64,000 nucleotides of DNA from Hybos culiciformis (Eukaryota; Arthropoda; Insecta; Diptera; Hybotidae), in NCBI GenBank assembly GCA_964007475.1, contig OZ023273.1:121381812-121445811 (forward strand), written 5' to 3'. Within the stretch, counting starts at the first letter, position 1; each line of letters opens with the position of its first letter. Below the pieces are notes generated by a model that saw only the letters and a list, made by a program, of their open reading frames with translations, did not search any database and was not told the DNA's origin. This document shows positions 9,535-18,973 of this stretch, piece after piece. Made by a program: the position numbers and the translations under genes.

Positions 9535-10342
9535 AGGCGGGTATTCAACTGAAGATAAAGTACAAGATAAGTTTTATCTTGAAAAGGAACATTATTGAGT
9601 GAGATAAAAATTGACACATGACTTTCTGACTTATGTAGTACCTAAACAATTTTATTTTTAATTTTCTTACCTCCCAACTTTCAACCATTTTATTTAATTA
9701 ATTTTACCAATTTTATTTTATTTTATTAAATTAAACTATTATTTTAATTTTAATATTTTTTACCAATTTCAGTTTAAAAATTATTTGAGTTTTCTGATTT
9801 TTGTTTGTTTTCTTCAAACAACAAACGTCAAATTCTTTTTACACGACCTAATGTCAAAATTTATCTTGAAAAGAATGTTCAAAACGTAAAAATATTTCCC
9901 GGTAAAGGCCGGTATTCAACTGGAGATAAAATCAACTTTTTCATATAAAATTTTATCTGAGATAAATTTTAGTTGAGTGAATTTAATTTATTGGTACCCA
10001 ACTGAAGATAAATGGAAATTTATCTGAGTAAAAATTGTATGAAAATATTTTCACTCAAATAAATTTTATTTCAAAAATTTATCTTGCAAAGAATGTTTTG
10101 AACATTTTTTTCAAGATAAATTTTGACATTAGGTCGTGTAAAAAGAATTTGACGTTTGTTGTTTGTTGTTTAAAGTTTGTTTTTCATCAAAAGAAGATGG
10201 AGTTGAAGATTAAAACGAAAATAATGTCAAGTGTCAAGTACATAAGTCAGAAAGTCATGTGTAAATTTTTATCTCACTCAATAATGTTCCTTTTCAAGAT
10301 AAAATTTATCTTGTACTTTATCTTCAGTTGAATACCGGCCTT
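9535..10342. mobile_element. Long foldback element, about 808 bp
   Basis: Left arm 'aggcgggtattcaactgaag' pairs with the right end 'cttcagttgaataccggcct'. Pairing continues through 'ataaagtacaagataa', 'ctcactcaataatgttcc', 'gacattaggtcgtgtaaaaa' and 'gaatttgacgtttgttgttt'. A further copy of the end motif (ggccggtattcaactggag, 9909-9927) and a partial one near 9994 lie in the middle, suggesting one copy nested in another. The open frame at 10035-10331 is only the right arm and is not a gene. Confidence 0.75.
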
Positions 10343-10490
10343 AAAATAAGATATTTTAGAAATAATTTTTCTTTGAACACAACCCGCAACTTATATATAT
10401 ATGATGGCAGCATCAACTCAGGATTTAACACTTGAAAAGAATTACACATAGTCCTATTAAAAATAATTAATGACTAAAGTTTCATATACC
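10343..10490. other. Short spacer between the foldback element and the LINE tail
   Basis: AT-rich DNA in which no feature was recognised. Confidence 0.35.
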
Positions 10491-10511
10491 TAGGTTAGGT
10501 TAGGTTAGGTT
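10491..10511 (-). repeat. (CCTAA)n tail of the LINE, four units
   Basis: The plus strand reads four TTAGG-type units. Read in the LINE's own direction the element ends in CCTAA repeats. The motif equals the common insect telomere repeat but is short and directly attached to the 3' end of a non-LTR element, so it is more likely the element's tail or target than a telomere. Confidence 0.7.
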
Positions 10512-10661
10512 GTAGTGGGTCGGAAATCCTGCGATTTCCTTGCACTTAGGCCAATTGGCCCGTTGTACTGCCCTACCCGATGGGCCTAAAATTCCCCATC
10601 GAGCCACCCTATACCATTGACGAACCTAATTATTTCTCTGGTCTTATGTCTTTGCAGGTCC

Positions 10662-10958
10662 TCAAGGTCCTGCAAAAAATAATCCCCTAACATCCTTGCT
10701 CTCTCTCCTAGTCCGAATCGTTGGACATTCGCAGAGCACGTGAGGTGTAGTTTCGGGTTCTTTTCCACAACCCCTGCAAATCCCAGTGTCGACCCTCCCT
10801 ATTCGGAACTCGTGGTTCCTAAAGAAGTGCCCTGTACATATTCCAGGGAAAAGTCGCAGATCATTCCTGTTAAGGTTTAAGATCTGTTTGGACTTTTCAC
10901 TGTTTAGATTCCCCCAAACCATTTTGGTGGTTTTATTTCCTTCTGTTTGTCTCCACAT
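10662..10958 (-). pseudogene. LINE ORF2 fragment: C-terminal zinc-knuckle region
   Basis: Encodes a segment with 'FPGICTGHFFRNHEFRIG' and then a C-x2-C-x8-H-x4-C knuckle (CRGCGKEPETTPHVLCEC). This is the usual C-terminal end of ORF2 in I/R1-like elements. The frame is displaced from the RNase H piece upstream. Confidence 0.8.
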
Positions 10959-10971
10959 TTCTTTGTGTTTT

Positions 10972-11823
10972 TTAATAGCCCTCGTGGTCTATCTTGGTTT
11001 TTATTTCCGAGGCGCCCTTGAAAGATTGTAGTCTTTCCGGGGTGCCTCCGTTCCCGAACCTCGCAAGACTGTCGGCTCTCATATTTCCTTCTATATTCGA
11101 GTGGCCTTTAACCCACGTAATGACCACCCGGTTTTCATTTCCCACTTTTTCAAGTGCCCTCAAACATTCTTGTACTGTCCTAGACCTTACCTCTGTTTTG
11201 GTAAGGGTACCTAGAGCAGTTTTGCTGTCTGAGTATATTCTAATTCTCCTCCCTCTTATATTACTTTCTTTAATTATCCTAGCTGCCGTCATTATGGCCA
11301 TAATTTCGGTTTGTACAACCGAAGCTAAGCCATCAATGTCGGCCGCATAGGATATATTTAGTTCCTGACAGTAAACCCCTAGTCCACAGTGTTCCTCTCT
11401 CTTGGACCCGTCTGTGTATATTTCTAGGGTTTCCTCAGGGATTTTATGTCGCGTTTGGTTCACTTCAACTTTGAATAACCTATTCACGTTAAGTATTCCT
11501 GCGATCTTATCCCAAAGGGTTTCCGAGGTTAACTCGTTTCTTATGCCCTCGGAAAATTCTCCCATCCTTTCATGCGGTAAGAGATTTTCCCCTTCCACCC
11601 ACTGTCCTGTCATGCATAGCCTTGCCATCGTATTAATAGCTGCCATTTGTACATGCAGAGCCAGCGGTCTCAAGTCTAATATCGTTTCTAGCGATCTAGT
11701 CGCCGTAGATCTTGCCGCTCCGGTTATTCCCAGATACGCTGATCTTTGTATTTGGTCTAAAAGTTTAATCACTTTCTTTTTCTTTGTCGCTGGCCACCAC
11801 ACCAGTGCCCCATATGCGACCAT
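10972..11823 (-). pseudogene. LINE ORF2 fragment: thumb and RNase H domain
   Basis: The first half carries the region after the RT palm ('YGALVWWPA', 'RSAYLGITGAARSTAT'). The second half is RNase H: 'EIYTDGSK', then the Glu in 'QTEIMAIM', then 'RIYSDSKTALGTL', then 'WVKGHSNIEGNMRADSLA', which gives the D-E-D-D catalytic set. The domain itself looks intact although the element is broken. Confidence 0.85.
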
Positions 11824-11871
11824 AGGTCTTATGACACAGGTGTAAATCCAGTTAACAATCTTCGGTGAAAG

Positions 11872-12657
11872 TCAGGTCCTTCCGATGGCCGTTCTACAGG
11901 CCCAGTAGGTCCTCAGTGCTTTCCCTTTTTTCTCCGAGATATGCTCATTCCAGTTGAGCTTTTTATCAAGGATTACCCCAAGGTATCTTACTTTATCCTT
12001 CATTTCTAGACTCACCCCTCCTATTATAGGTTCTGCAAGTCCCTCAATTCTTCTCTTTTTAGTGAAAAGACATAATTCAGATTTGCTAGGATTGAGCTTG
12101 AGACCGCATTGGATTGCCCAGCGGTCTATCAGATCAACAGCTAGCTGTATCTTTATATTTATGTCGTTTCCTGTCTGTCCCGCTACTATTACCGATATAT
12201 CATCCGCATAGCAGCAGGTGTCTATTTCTTTTTGCTGAAGCTCTAAGAGTAGTGGATTTATCGCAACCAACCACAGTAACGGGGATATAACTCCCCCTTG
12301 TGGTGTGCCCCTTCCTACTACCCTTTTCTCCTCGCTCCCTCCGAAACTGGCATGTATCCCTCTCTCACCTAAAAGGGACCTGATCCAATTTACTAGAGTT
12401 TGGTCTGTACCCATACTGATTAGGTTTTCTAGTATGAAGTTACAGTCTATATTATTAAAGGCGCCTTCGATGTCTACAAAATACCCCAACGCCATTTCTT
12501 TTCTTTCCAAGGTCATTTCTATGGAACGCACCACTTGATGTAGTGCTGTATCCACGGATCTTCCCTTGATATATGCGTGTTGGCTGTGAGCTAGCACGCG
12601 ACTGTCTATTTCTCGTCTCAGCTGATAGTCCACCAACCTCTCCATACTCTTCAGCAT
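11872..12657 (-). pseudogene. LINE ORF2 fragment: reverse transcriptase palm
   Basis: Contains RT blocks 'GYFVDIEGAFNNID', 'RGTPQGGVISPLLW' and the catalytic 'YADDISVIV', followed by 'LKLNPSKSELCLF'. It is separated from the N-terminal RT piece by a frame change near 12660-12750. Confidence 0.88.
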
Positions 12658-12747
12658 GAAGGAGGTAAGGCTTATCGGCCGAAACGCACTTGCTTTATCA
12701 TAGCTCGCCTTTCCCGGTTCAGGAATGAAAGTAACCTTTGACTCTCT

Positions 12748-13302
12748 CTAGATAACCGGTATGTGAGCCATCGTAAGACTTGCTTTAAAAATCTTACACA
12801 ACGTTTTCCCAAGGATACAGAATCCCTCCTGTATTAGACATGGGTATATACCATCCGTTCCCGGTGATTTAAACCGATCAAAGGAGTATACTGCCCATTC
12901 AACACTGGACTCTGTAAACATTTGGTTAATTAACGTTTCGTTTGTTCCCAGGTTACGCTCTCTAGCGTTTCCCTGGTTAACATGTCCGGCAGGGAAATTG
13001 TGTTCCAAGAGGACTTTAAGGGAGTCCCCCATATTTGCCGTCATATTTCCGTTTCTGTCTTCTAGAAGTTCTGGTTGGAAGTAACTTTTCGAGAAGGTTT
13101 TCTTTAATCTTGCTGCTTCCCCAGTACTCTCTATACTCCCTGTAAATTTCCTCCAGCTACTTTCTTTAGCCTTCTGGATCTCTACCTTATATCTTCTAAG
13201 GGCAACCTTATAATCGTCCCAGAATTGATCTAGACGATTATTTTTTGCCCTATTTAATAGTCTCCTAGTCTCCTTTCTGAGAGCAACTAGTTCCCTACTC
13301 AT
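12748..13302 (-). pseudogene. LINE ORF2 fragment: RT N-terminal region
   Basis: Carries the linker and first RT blocks ('FKSPGTDGIYPCLIQ' is the typical early motif). It follows an interrupted stretch (13303-13592) in which ORF2 sequence continues but the frame is broken. Confidence 0.8.
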
Positions 13303-13592
13303 CCATTTCGGATAATATTTATTTTTTATCTTGGTAATGGTGCGCCTTCATAGGCGTTCGTTACAGCTTTTTAGAGTTTTACTACGGCTAGATCCAAACC
13401 GTCTTGATCATTCAGATCAAGGGTGAGGCTCTGCACGTTTTCCCTCAGAAGCTGTCTGTAAAGGTCCCATTTGGTCCTTCGTGGGTTCCGAAAGGGATTC
13501 GGTTCTTTTCGTTTTAATCTAATTTCAAACATAATCCATTGGTGGTCAGAGAAAGTCGCCTGTTCAGTGACCCTCCAATTTTGGATATGTTC

Positions 13593-14252
13593 CTAGATAC
13601 CTTGTGTACTGACAATTACGTCAATCACCTCTCGTCTTACCCTATTTATAAAAGTAGGTTTGTTACCTTTGTTTAGTATACACAAATTATTACTGTTAAT
13701 GTAATCAAAAAGTGCCTTACCTCTTCTATTTTCTCCCGTACTGCCCCATAAGGGATGGTGCGCATTTGCGTCTGCCCCGACAATTACTTCGTTGCGTGTT
13801 CTCCTCCCATACTCGATGACTTTTTCTACCTCCTCCGTTGGTGGTGGTTCATCAGCATCGTATGGGAGGTATGCCGAAGCTACCAGAAGACTGGAGTCTT
13901 TACCACTGTTCTTTATGTCACAGCAGATTGTGACACAGTCTCTGTTTGATAGCTGTGAAATAAAGAAACATTTTAGTTCATGTTTTACTAAAATCAAAGT
14001 TCTAGGTCTAAAATTACCTTTTTTCCAGAAGCCCTGGTAAGTTTTCCTATCGTAACTTCCGATCCTAACCCCCCTTGTAGGGGGTTCTTGGATAAGGGCT
14101 ACCTCTGTTTCTTCTAGGCTCATGTGCTGCATGAGCCTATCCATTGCCGCAGCGCTACGATGAAGGTTAATTTGTAATACCTTTATATAGCCATCTTCTT
14201 CTGCGGTCAAGGTCATTCTGCGGTCAAGGTCATTCATATACCTATCTACCAT
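13593..14252 (-). pseudogene. LINE ORF2 fragment: APE-type endonuclease
   Basis: Begins with 'VLQINLHRSAAAMDRLM' and 'ALIQEPPTR' (metal-binding Glu region) and contains 'VGADANAHHPLWGS', the catalytic D-x-N motif of APE-like endonucleases. It stops at 13593. The same upstream edge is repeated at 1-76. Confidence 0.85.
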
Positions 14253-15044
14253 TCCTAACTAATTGACTTCAAAATTAAATAGAAAACTAAAAATATAGTA
14301 GGTACCTAATCGAAAATAAAATCTAATAACTAAAAAGAAACTAAAAAGTAATTTTTTGTATTCATAAATAAAGAAATAAATACATCAGAAAATCAGAGGA
14401 CTTTATGAGCTATGATTGAGCCTCAAAAAAACTATTCAAGGATTACATGAATACGTATATAATTAAAAGATAATATTTTTGGCAACCTTTAGATTAGATT
14501 ATGCCGTTTCAAAAATGTTAAAAACGCTCAGTTTCCGAGATGTTTGTGAAAAACTAAAAATGTCCTCTTTCTGAAAAAATATGGGAAACCCATTAATTGA
14601 GAACTGATGTAAGTACCTAGAAGGTTCCAACGTGTTAGTCAACCAACAACTGATAGGTACTGAGTGCAGAAATATTGATATCTATCTAAATTGCACGTTC
14701 TAGGGAAATTTATTAACTATTCAAATTAAAAAAAGACATTTTTAAAAAATTTGTTATGTTAATTTATTTAAAAATCTATTAAGTTCCGTTTTATAAATGT
14801 TAAGTACAACAGTTTTGTATAATAATAATAATAAAATACCACAGAGAAATAATACTTAAATAATACATTTTATTAAAATGAAAAATTATTACCTATAGGT
14901 ATGTCTACCTAGTTATAAAATGTTAATGGCGAAAAAATTATAAAAAATAGATATTCGAGTTGACAAAATTAAAAAAAAATTGTAACATTTACTTGTTGTA
15001 AACAAAAATGTATTTAATTTTTTAATTTAATGTAATTCCGCAAT
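14253..15044. other. 3' flank of EOGT
   Basis: AT-rich DNA duplicated at 77-868. A minus-strand AATAAA signal (plus tttatt, 14869-14874) lies about 170 bases past the EOGT stop and is a plausible poly(A) signal. No gene is seen. Confidence 0.55.
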
Positions 15045-17298
15045 TCATAATTCATCTCTTTTTGAAATGTTCGATTTTTTATTTAAAAACTGTTTGTAAG
15101 TTTGTTCATTAGAAATAATGACAGCTGCTTTATTTACTATTCTCATAAATTCGGTTTTATCAAATTTATAATTTGTAAACTTCGCATGAGCTCCACCATG
15201 CTCATGACTCTCATTATTATCTTGAGCATGTAATAAATCTTGTGATTCCCATGTGAAATAATGAACACCACGTAATCGAGCCAAATCTTTATAACAAGTT
15301 GAGTCTTCGCAGTTATATAATTCAAAAACTGCTGCCCAATCGGGAAGAAATAAAAGATGAGTTAAGCCAGCTCCATGTATGCCAATAAAAATGTCAGTAT
15401 TACGTATAATTTCTAACTGATCCAAAAAACTTAGCCCCTTTTCGAATGACACAACATTTACCGAATAATTTTTACTTTTATTTAGCTCATTAACCAGTTC
15501 TTTATAATTTAATATTTGACGATATTTGGTACGACGAATTAAAAATGTTATTCTAATTTGTGTTTGTTGCACATCTTTTCTATGTAAAGGTACTTTTAAC
15601 CTGTGCAAAACAAATTCTGAGAATGCTTTAAATAATCCACTTTTGTGGCAGCTGTGTATTATTGGTGTATTATAGTATAATCCAAAAATCATTCGAGGAA
15701 GTAGCGGTAAAACTAAATTTCGAAAACAAACTTTTTTTCCCTTAAAGTGTTTTAGATCGTGTATTTCGTTTTTGGTAAATGCTTTAAAGACATCAGAAAA
15801 CCAGCTAAAATAATTATATGTTTCCCAAATAATTATGTTAACATCGGTATCAAAAGCTTCTGGATTAGACTGGTTCACATGTAGAGAAGCGTATAAATTA
15901 AAAAAATCACAAAAATGATGATACATATTTGAAGTAGCATCTAATTTCATTATAAATGTTGGTTTATTAAAAGTAATATCACAAATATTATCCTCATGAG
16001 TATCGTCAATAATTGGACGGCGTTTTAATTCCACAAAATTTTGAAGCTCAGGGGCCCATGACTGCAAAGCTCCCATATGATCTATTTCTCCTAGAAAGTA
16101 AAATAAAAAATCTATACATACCAAATCTATTAACATGGTACTGTAATATTTTAAAATTTACTTGAATAAAGAAGATATTTTACTAAAAAAATATTAATGT
16201 GACTTTATTAACAATATTTAACCAGAATGTTTTAATTTATGCTTGACTTCCAAGAAAAAATAGGAATAAAAGAATATAATATTGAAATCTTTTTTGTACC
16301 GTTTTTATAGAAGACCTGGGACTGGAATTTGTGATAATTTTCTCAATTTGTCCACTTGAATTAAGTGTTTTTTTTTAAATAATGCTTTGTTCGCCAATCT
16401 CATTTTCAAAAATAAATAATAAGTATTGATATTAAATATATTTATAATTTTAAAGACTTAAAAATCGGCCAATTCCCAAGTTTTCGTTTCTTTGAAGTTA
16501 TTATATATCTAGCAGCAGCCATCTATAAAAAAATTTTAGTGATATAGCATTTAATTTCAAGAAAAGGTCTTTGCAAACCATTTTTCCAATTATATCAATA
16601 ATTACTCTTGCGAAGAATCGTTGAAACCTTATTATCAAGGATTTTGATTAAATTTGAATAAATTTTCTATCGTGAAATGAATTATAGATTCATGTAAATA
16701 AATAAAACATTTAAATTGTAGATAACTAACTACTTAGATATAGGTACATACCTTTTAATTTGGTTTCATTGAAATTACAATAACCACCTATTTCACCCGG
16801 TTTAAGAACTTCGGTATTGTATCTAGATGGCTCATCCTGATATAATAAATTTGTCAAATTTAAAAAAATATTTTTCGCTCGACAAAATCTTAAATACTTT
16901 GAACATTCTAAAAACGAATCAATTTCAAATGTAGGTTCACATATCATTGTCATTTCATTAATTTGCTGCTTCACATAACCAAAATCAGCTTGGTAATAGA
17001 ATGTTTCAATTTGTAAGGAATCGTTTTTTGAACAAATTGGATTACAAAATCTATTAGTACAATCAGTTTCATAGCCCCAACAATTTACAGTAGCATTGTC
17101 TTCAAAATCACTGCTAAGAATAAATTGACGATAGGGACAAGAATTTCTTTCGAGACATATTTGACGTATTTTTGGAAATTTATTAAAATAATAATTTAAA
17201 TGTGAATTTGGCAAATTAATTTTATTAAAATTAAAATTGGAATAACATATATTTAATAAGAAAATTAGTGGAATTAAATGGTCTAAGAAATCCTTCAT
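15045..17298 (-). CDS. EOGT: EGF domain-specific O-linked N-acetylglucosamine transferase
   Basis: Two exons (16752-17298 and 15045-16090) joined by a GT/AG intron give about 530 residues, close to the family's usual length (about 527 in human). Residues about 1-20 form a hydrophobic signal peptide ([20 protein letters not shown]). The Cys-rich N-terminal half contains 'CWGYETDC'. The catalytic half has the GT61 motif [18 protein letters not shown] (His at about 421). The protein ends in KRDEL, an ER-retrieval signal. EOGT transfers GlcNAc from UDP-GlcNAc to Ser/Thr of EGF repeats of secreted and membrane proteins (Notch, Dumpy-type) in the ER lumen; this is family knowledge. It is divergent with STE24, 1.7 kb apart. 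The 3' part is repeated before the N gap. Confidence 0.92.
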
Positions 17299-17575
17299 TA
17301 TTATAGTAGGTATTTTTCTTTAAAATCTTTAATTTCTATTTTTATCTAATTCCATCCAAATTTCGGTTCAATATTAAATTAATTCAGTTATCGAAAAAAA
17401 AATCATATATGTGTAATATATTGTTAACAAATTTAAACAATTATTTTTATTTAATAACAAAAATAAATTAAAAATTTTAAAAAGATATTTATATTATTCT
17501 TTTTTTATTAAGTTCAGTCAGTAAGTAGAAAAAAAACAACGTTTTTATTTATTTTTTTTATGACAGAAGATAGGG
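17299..17575. other. EOGT upstream region
   Basis: AT-rich DNA between the EOGT start codon and the hAT-type element. It is likely to hold 5' UTR and promoter, but no specific motif can be named. Confidence 0.4.
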
Positions 17576-17955
17576 CAGGGTTACCAACCTTTTCAAATGT
17601 TTCCCCCTAAAAAAATTAAATTTCCCCCTAAAAAACCCCTAAATTTTTTTTTATAGATATTAACAGCTATACTTATATACCTATGAGGATTTCAAATAGA
17701 TGCTTGAAGAAAAATATATAACGCACATCGTAAATTATATAAATAATAAAATTATTTATTTATAATAAAATTAGCAAATAAGGTATCTTATGAAATGCAA
17801 TCAAAAATATTACAAATGTCATCTAAATCTTCGCTTTTAAGATCATACATCATACCCCTAAAAAAACCCCTGAAATAAATTACCCCCTAAAAATCCCTCT
17901 GTCAACAAAAAAAACCCCTAAATCTAGGAGGAAAACTCCTAAGTTGGTAACGCTG
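17576..17955. mobile_element. Non-autonomous hAT-type element, 380 bp, with perfect 8-bp target duplication
   Basis: It starts CAGGGTTACCAAC and ends GTTGGTAACGCTG. Both sides carry the same 8 bases, AGATAGGG (17568-17575 and 17956-17963). CAGGG-type ends plus an 8-bp duplication are diagnostic of the hAT superfamily. The inside contains runs of 'ccccctaaaaa' and 'acccctaaa' on the plus strand at both ends. No transposase is present. Confidence 0.88.
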
Positions 17956-18119
17956 AGATAGGGTATTTTTCCATTAAACCAACCCAAAAGCACAAATACC
18001 CAGCCAATATATTAACATTCGATTCAAAAATTGACAAGCCGGAAATAAAATAAAATTAACTGAAGCGCGTGAACGTCCGCGACTTAAAAAAAAAGTTAGA
18101 TCGTTGTTTTGAAGATTAA
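17956..18119. other. Spacer between the two transposons of the EOGT/STE24 interval
   Basis: Contains the right target duplication of the hAT-type element and a GC-richer stretch ('tgaagcgcgtgaacgtccgc', 18061-18080) that could belong to the shared promoter region. No clear site was identified. Confidence 0.3.
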
Positions 18120-18514
18120 AGGTTGATTCACACATATCAGTCACATCACAGTTCCGTCACAGTTCCGTCACCGGTTCGTCATCGTCAAGTGTCCGTCGAA
18201 ATCTTGGTGTGTCTACACACTTCAGTCACGTCACCGTTTTTTAAGATTTTTTCAGTCACCGTTTTTTAAGATTTTTTCAGTCACCGTTTTTTTAGATACA
18301 AAAATAAAAAATAACAACTTTGTTTTATTTTCAATTTCAAAAATACCGTCAGTAAAAAAAAATATCGTTGGAAAGTAATTTTATTTTGACGGTTCGTTGA
18401 CGGTGGCACGACTGATGGTTCGGTGACGTGACGGCGCCGGATGAGTCTAGACAGTTCATTTAAATTACGATGAGTGACGATGATTTGACGTGACTGATAT
18501 GTGTGAATTGACCT
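18120..18514. mobile_element. Inverted-repeat element with TAA at both ends, 395 bp
   Basis: The left end AGGTTGATTCACACATATCA matches the complement of the right end AGGTCAATTCACACATATCA, continuing with 'gtcacatca' against 'gtcacgtca'. The flanks are TAA on both sides, which would suit a 3-bp duplication of the PIF/Harbinger type. Internally it has many 'cgtcaccg' and 'gtcacagttccg' motifs. It has no coding sequence. The superfamily is inferred only from the flank. Confidence 0.65.
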
Positions 18515-18973
18515 TAAACTGGATCTACTTTTTGTATGTGTACATTAGATTTTTTCGAAGATTAAAATGAAGATTTTTTTGTATGTATGAGGATTTTTTT
18601 TGTGTGTGCGTGTACGAAAAAATCTTATAACGTTTATCTTTTTACACAATTTTTCATGCACACAATCTAAAAATATCATTTTAATCTTCTAAAATCTAAA
18701 ACATCCAGTGTAAACGGATGGTAAGCTTTAAAGATCGGGCTGGATTAAATCTAAGCCGTTTTTTCTAGCTGAAAGAACCGTCAGCCGGTCGCTCTTAATT
18801 TAGAAAAGACCTGAAAAGAGTCTTTTCATTGACTAAACAATTTTTTTCAACCAAAAAAAAACGTGCCGTGCCTGACAAAAAACAGCTCCTACACAAGGTA
18901 GGAAAGGACAAAGGGATAAAAATAAATTAATTTTTTGCATTAAAATTGATAAATTAAAAAGTTCAATTAGAAA
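18515..18973. promoter_or_regulatory. STE24 upstream region
   Basis: About 460 bases before the STE24 start codon. It includes a loose inverted repeat (about 18540-18590 against 18660-18715, sharing 'gaagattaaaatga') that may be a small element relic, and presumably the 5' UTR. No core promoter motif can be assigned with confidence. Confidence 0.35.

Larger units (their letters stand above)
10512..14252 (-). mobile_element. Broken non-LTR retrotransposon, I/R1/LOA type (with RNase H)
   Basis: In minus-strand order it encodes an APE-type endonuclease, a reverse transcriptase, an RNase H domain and a C-terminal CCHC-like knuckle, then ends in a CCTAA tail. The domain set fits the I/R1/LOA group of the jockey superfamily. 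The frame is split into at least five pieces by stops or frameshifts, so the copy is dead. Upstream of 14252 no ORF1 (gag-like) is seen, so it is 5' truncated. It is clearly GC-richer than its surroundings. It lies about 0.8 kb past the EOGT stop codon, in the same orientation. Confidence 0.9.

Noticed and set aside
10491..10511. TTAGG units as an interstitial telomere
   Set aside because: There are only four units and they abut the LINE 3' end, so a retrotransposon tail explains them better.
10994..12538. Several plus-strand open frames of 77-147 codons
   Set aside because: They are antisense shadows of LINE ORF2, whose conserved RT and RNase H motifs lie on the minus strand.
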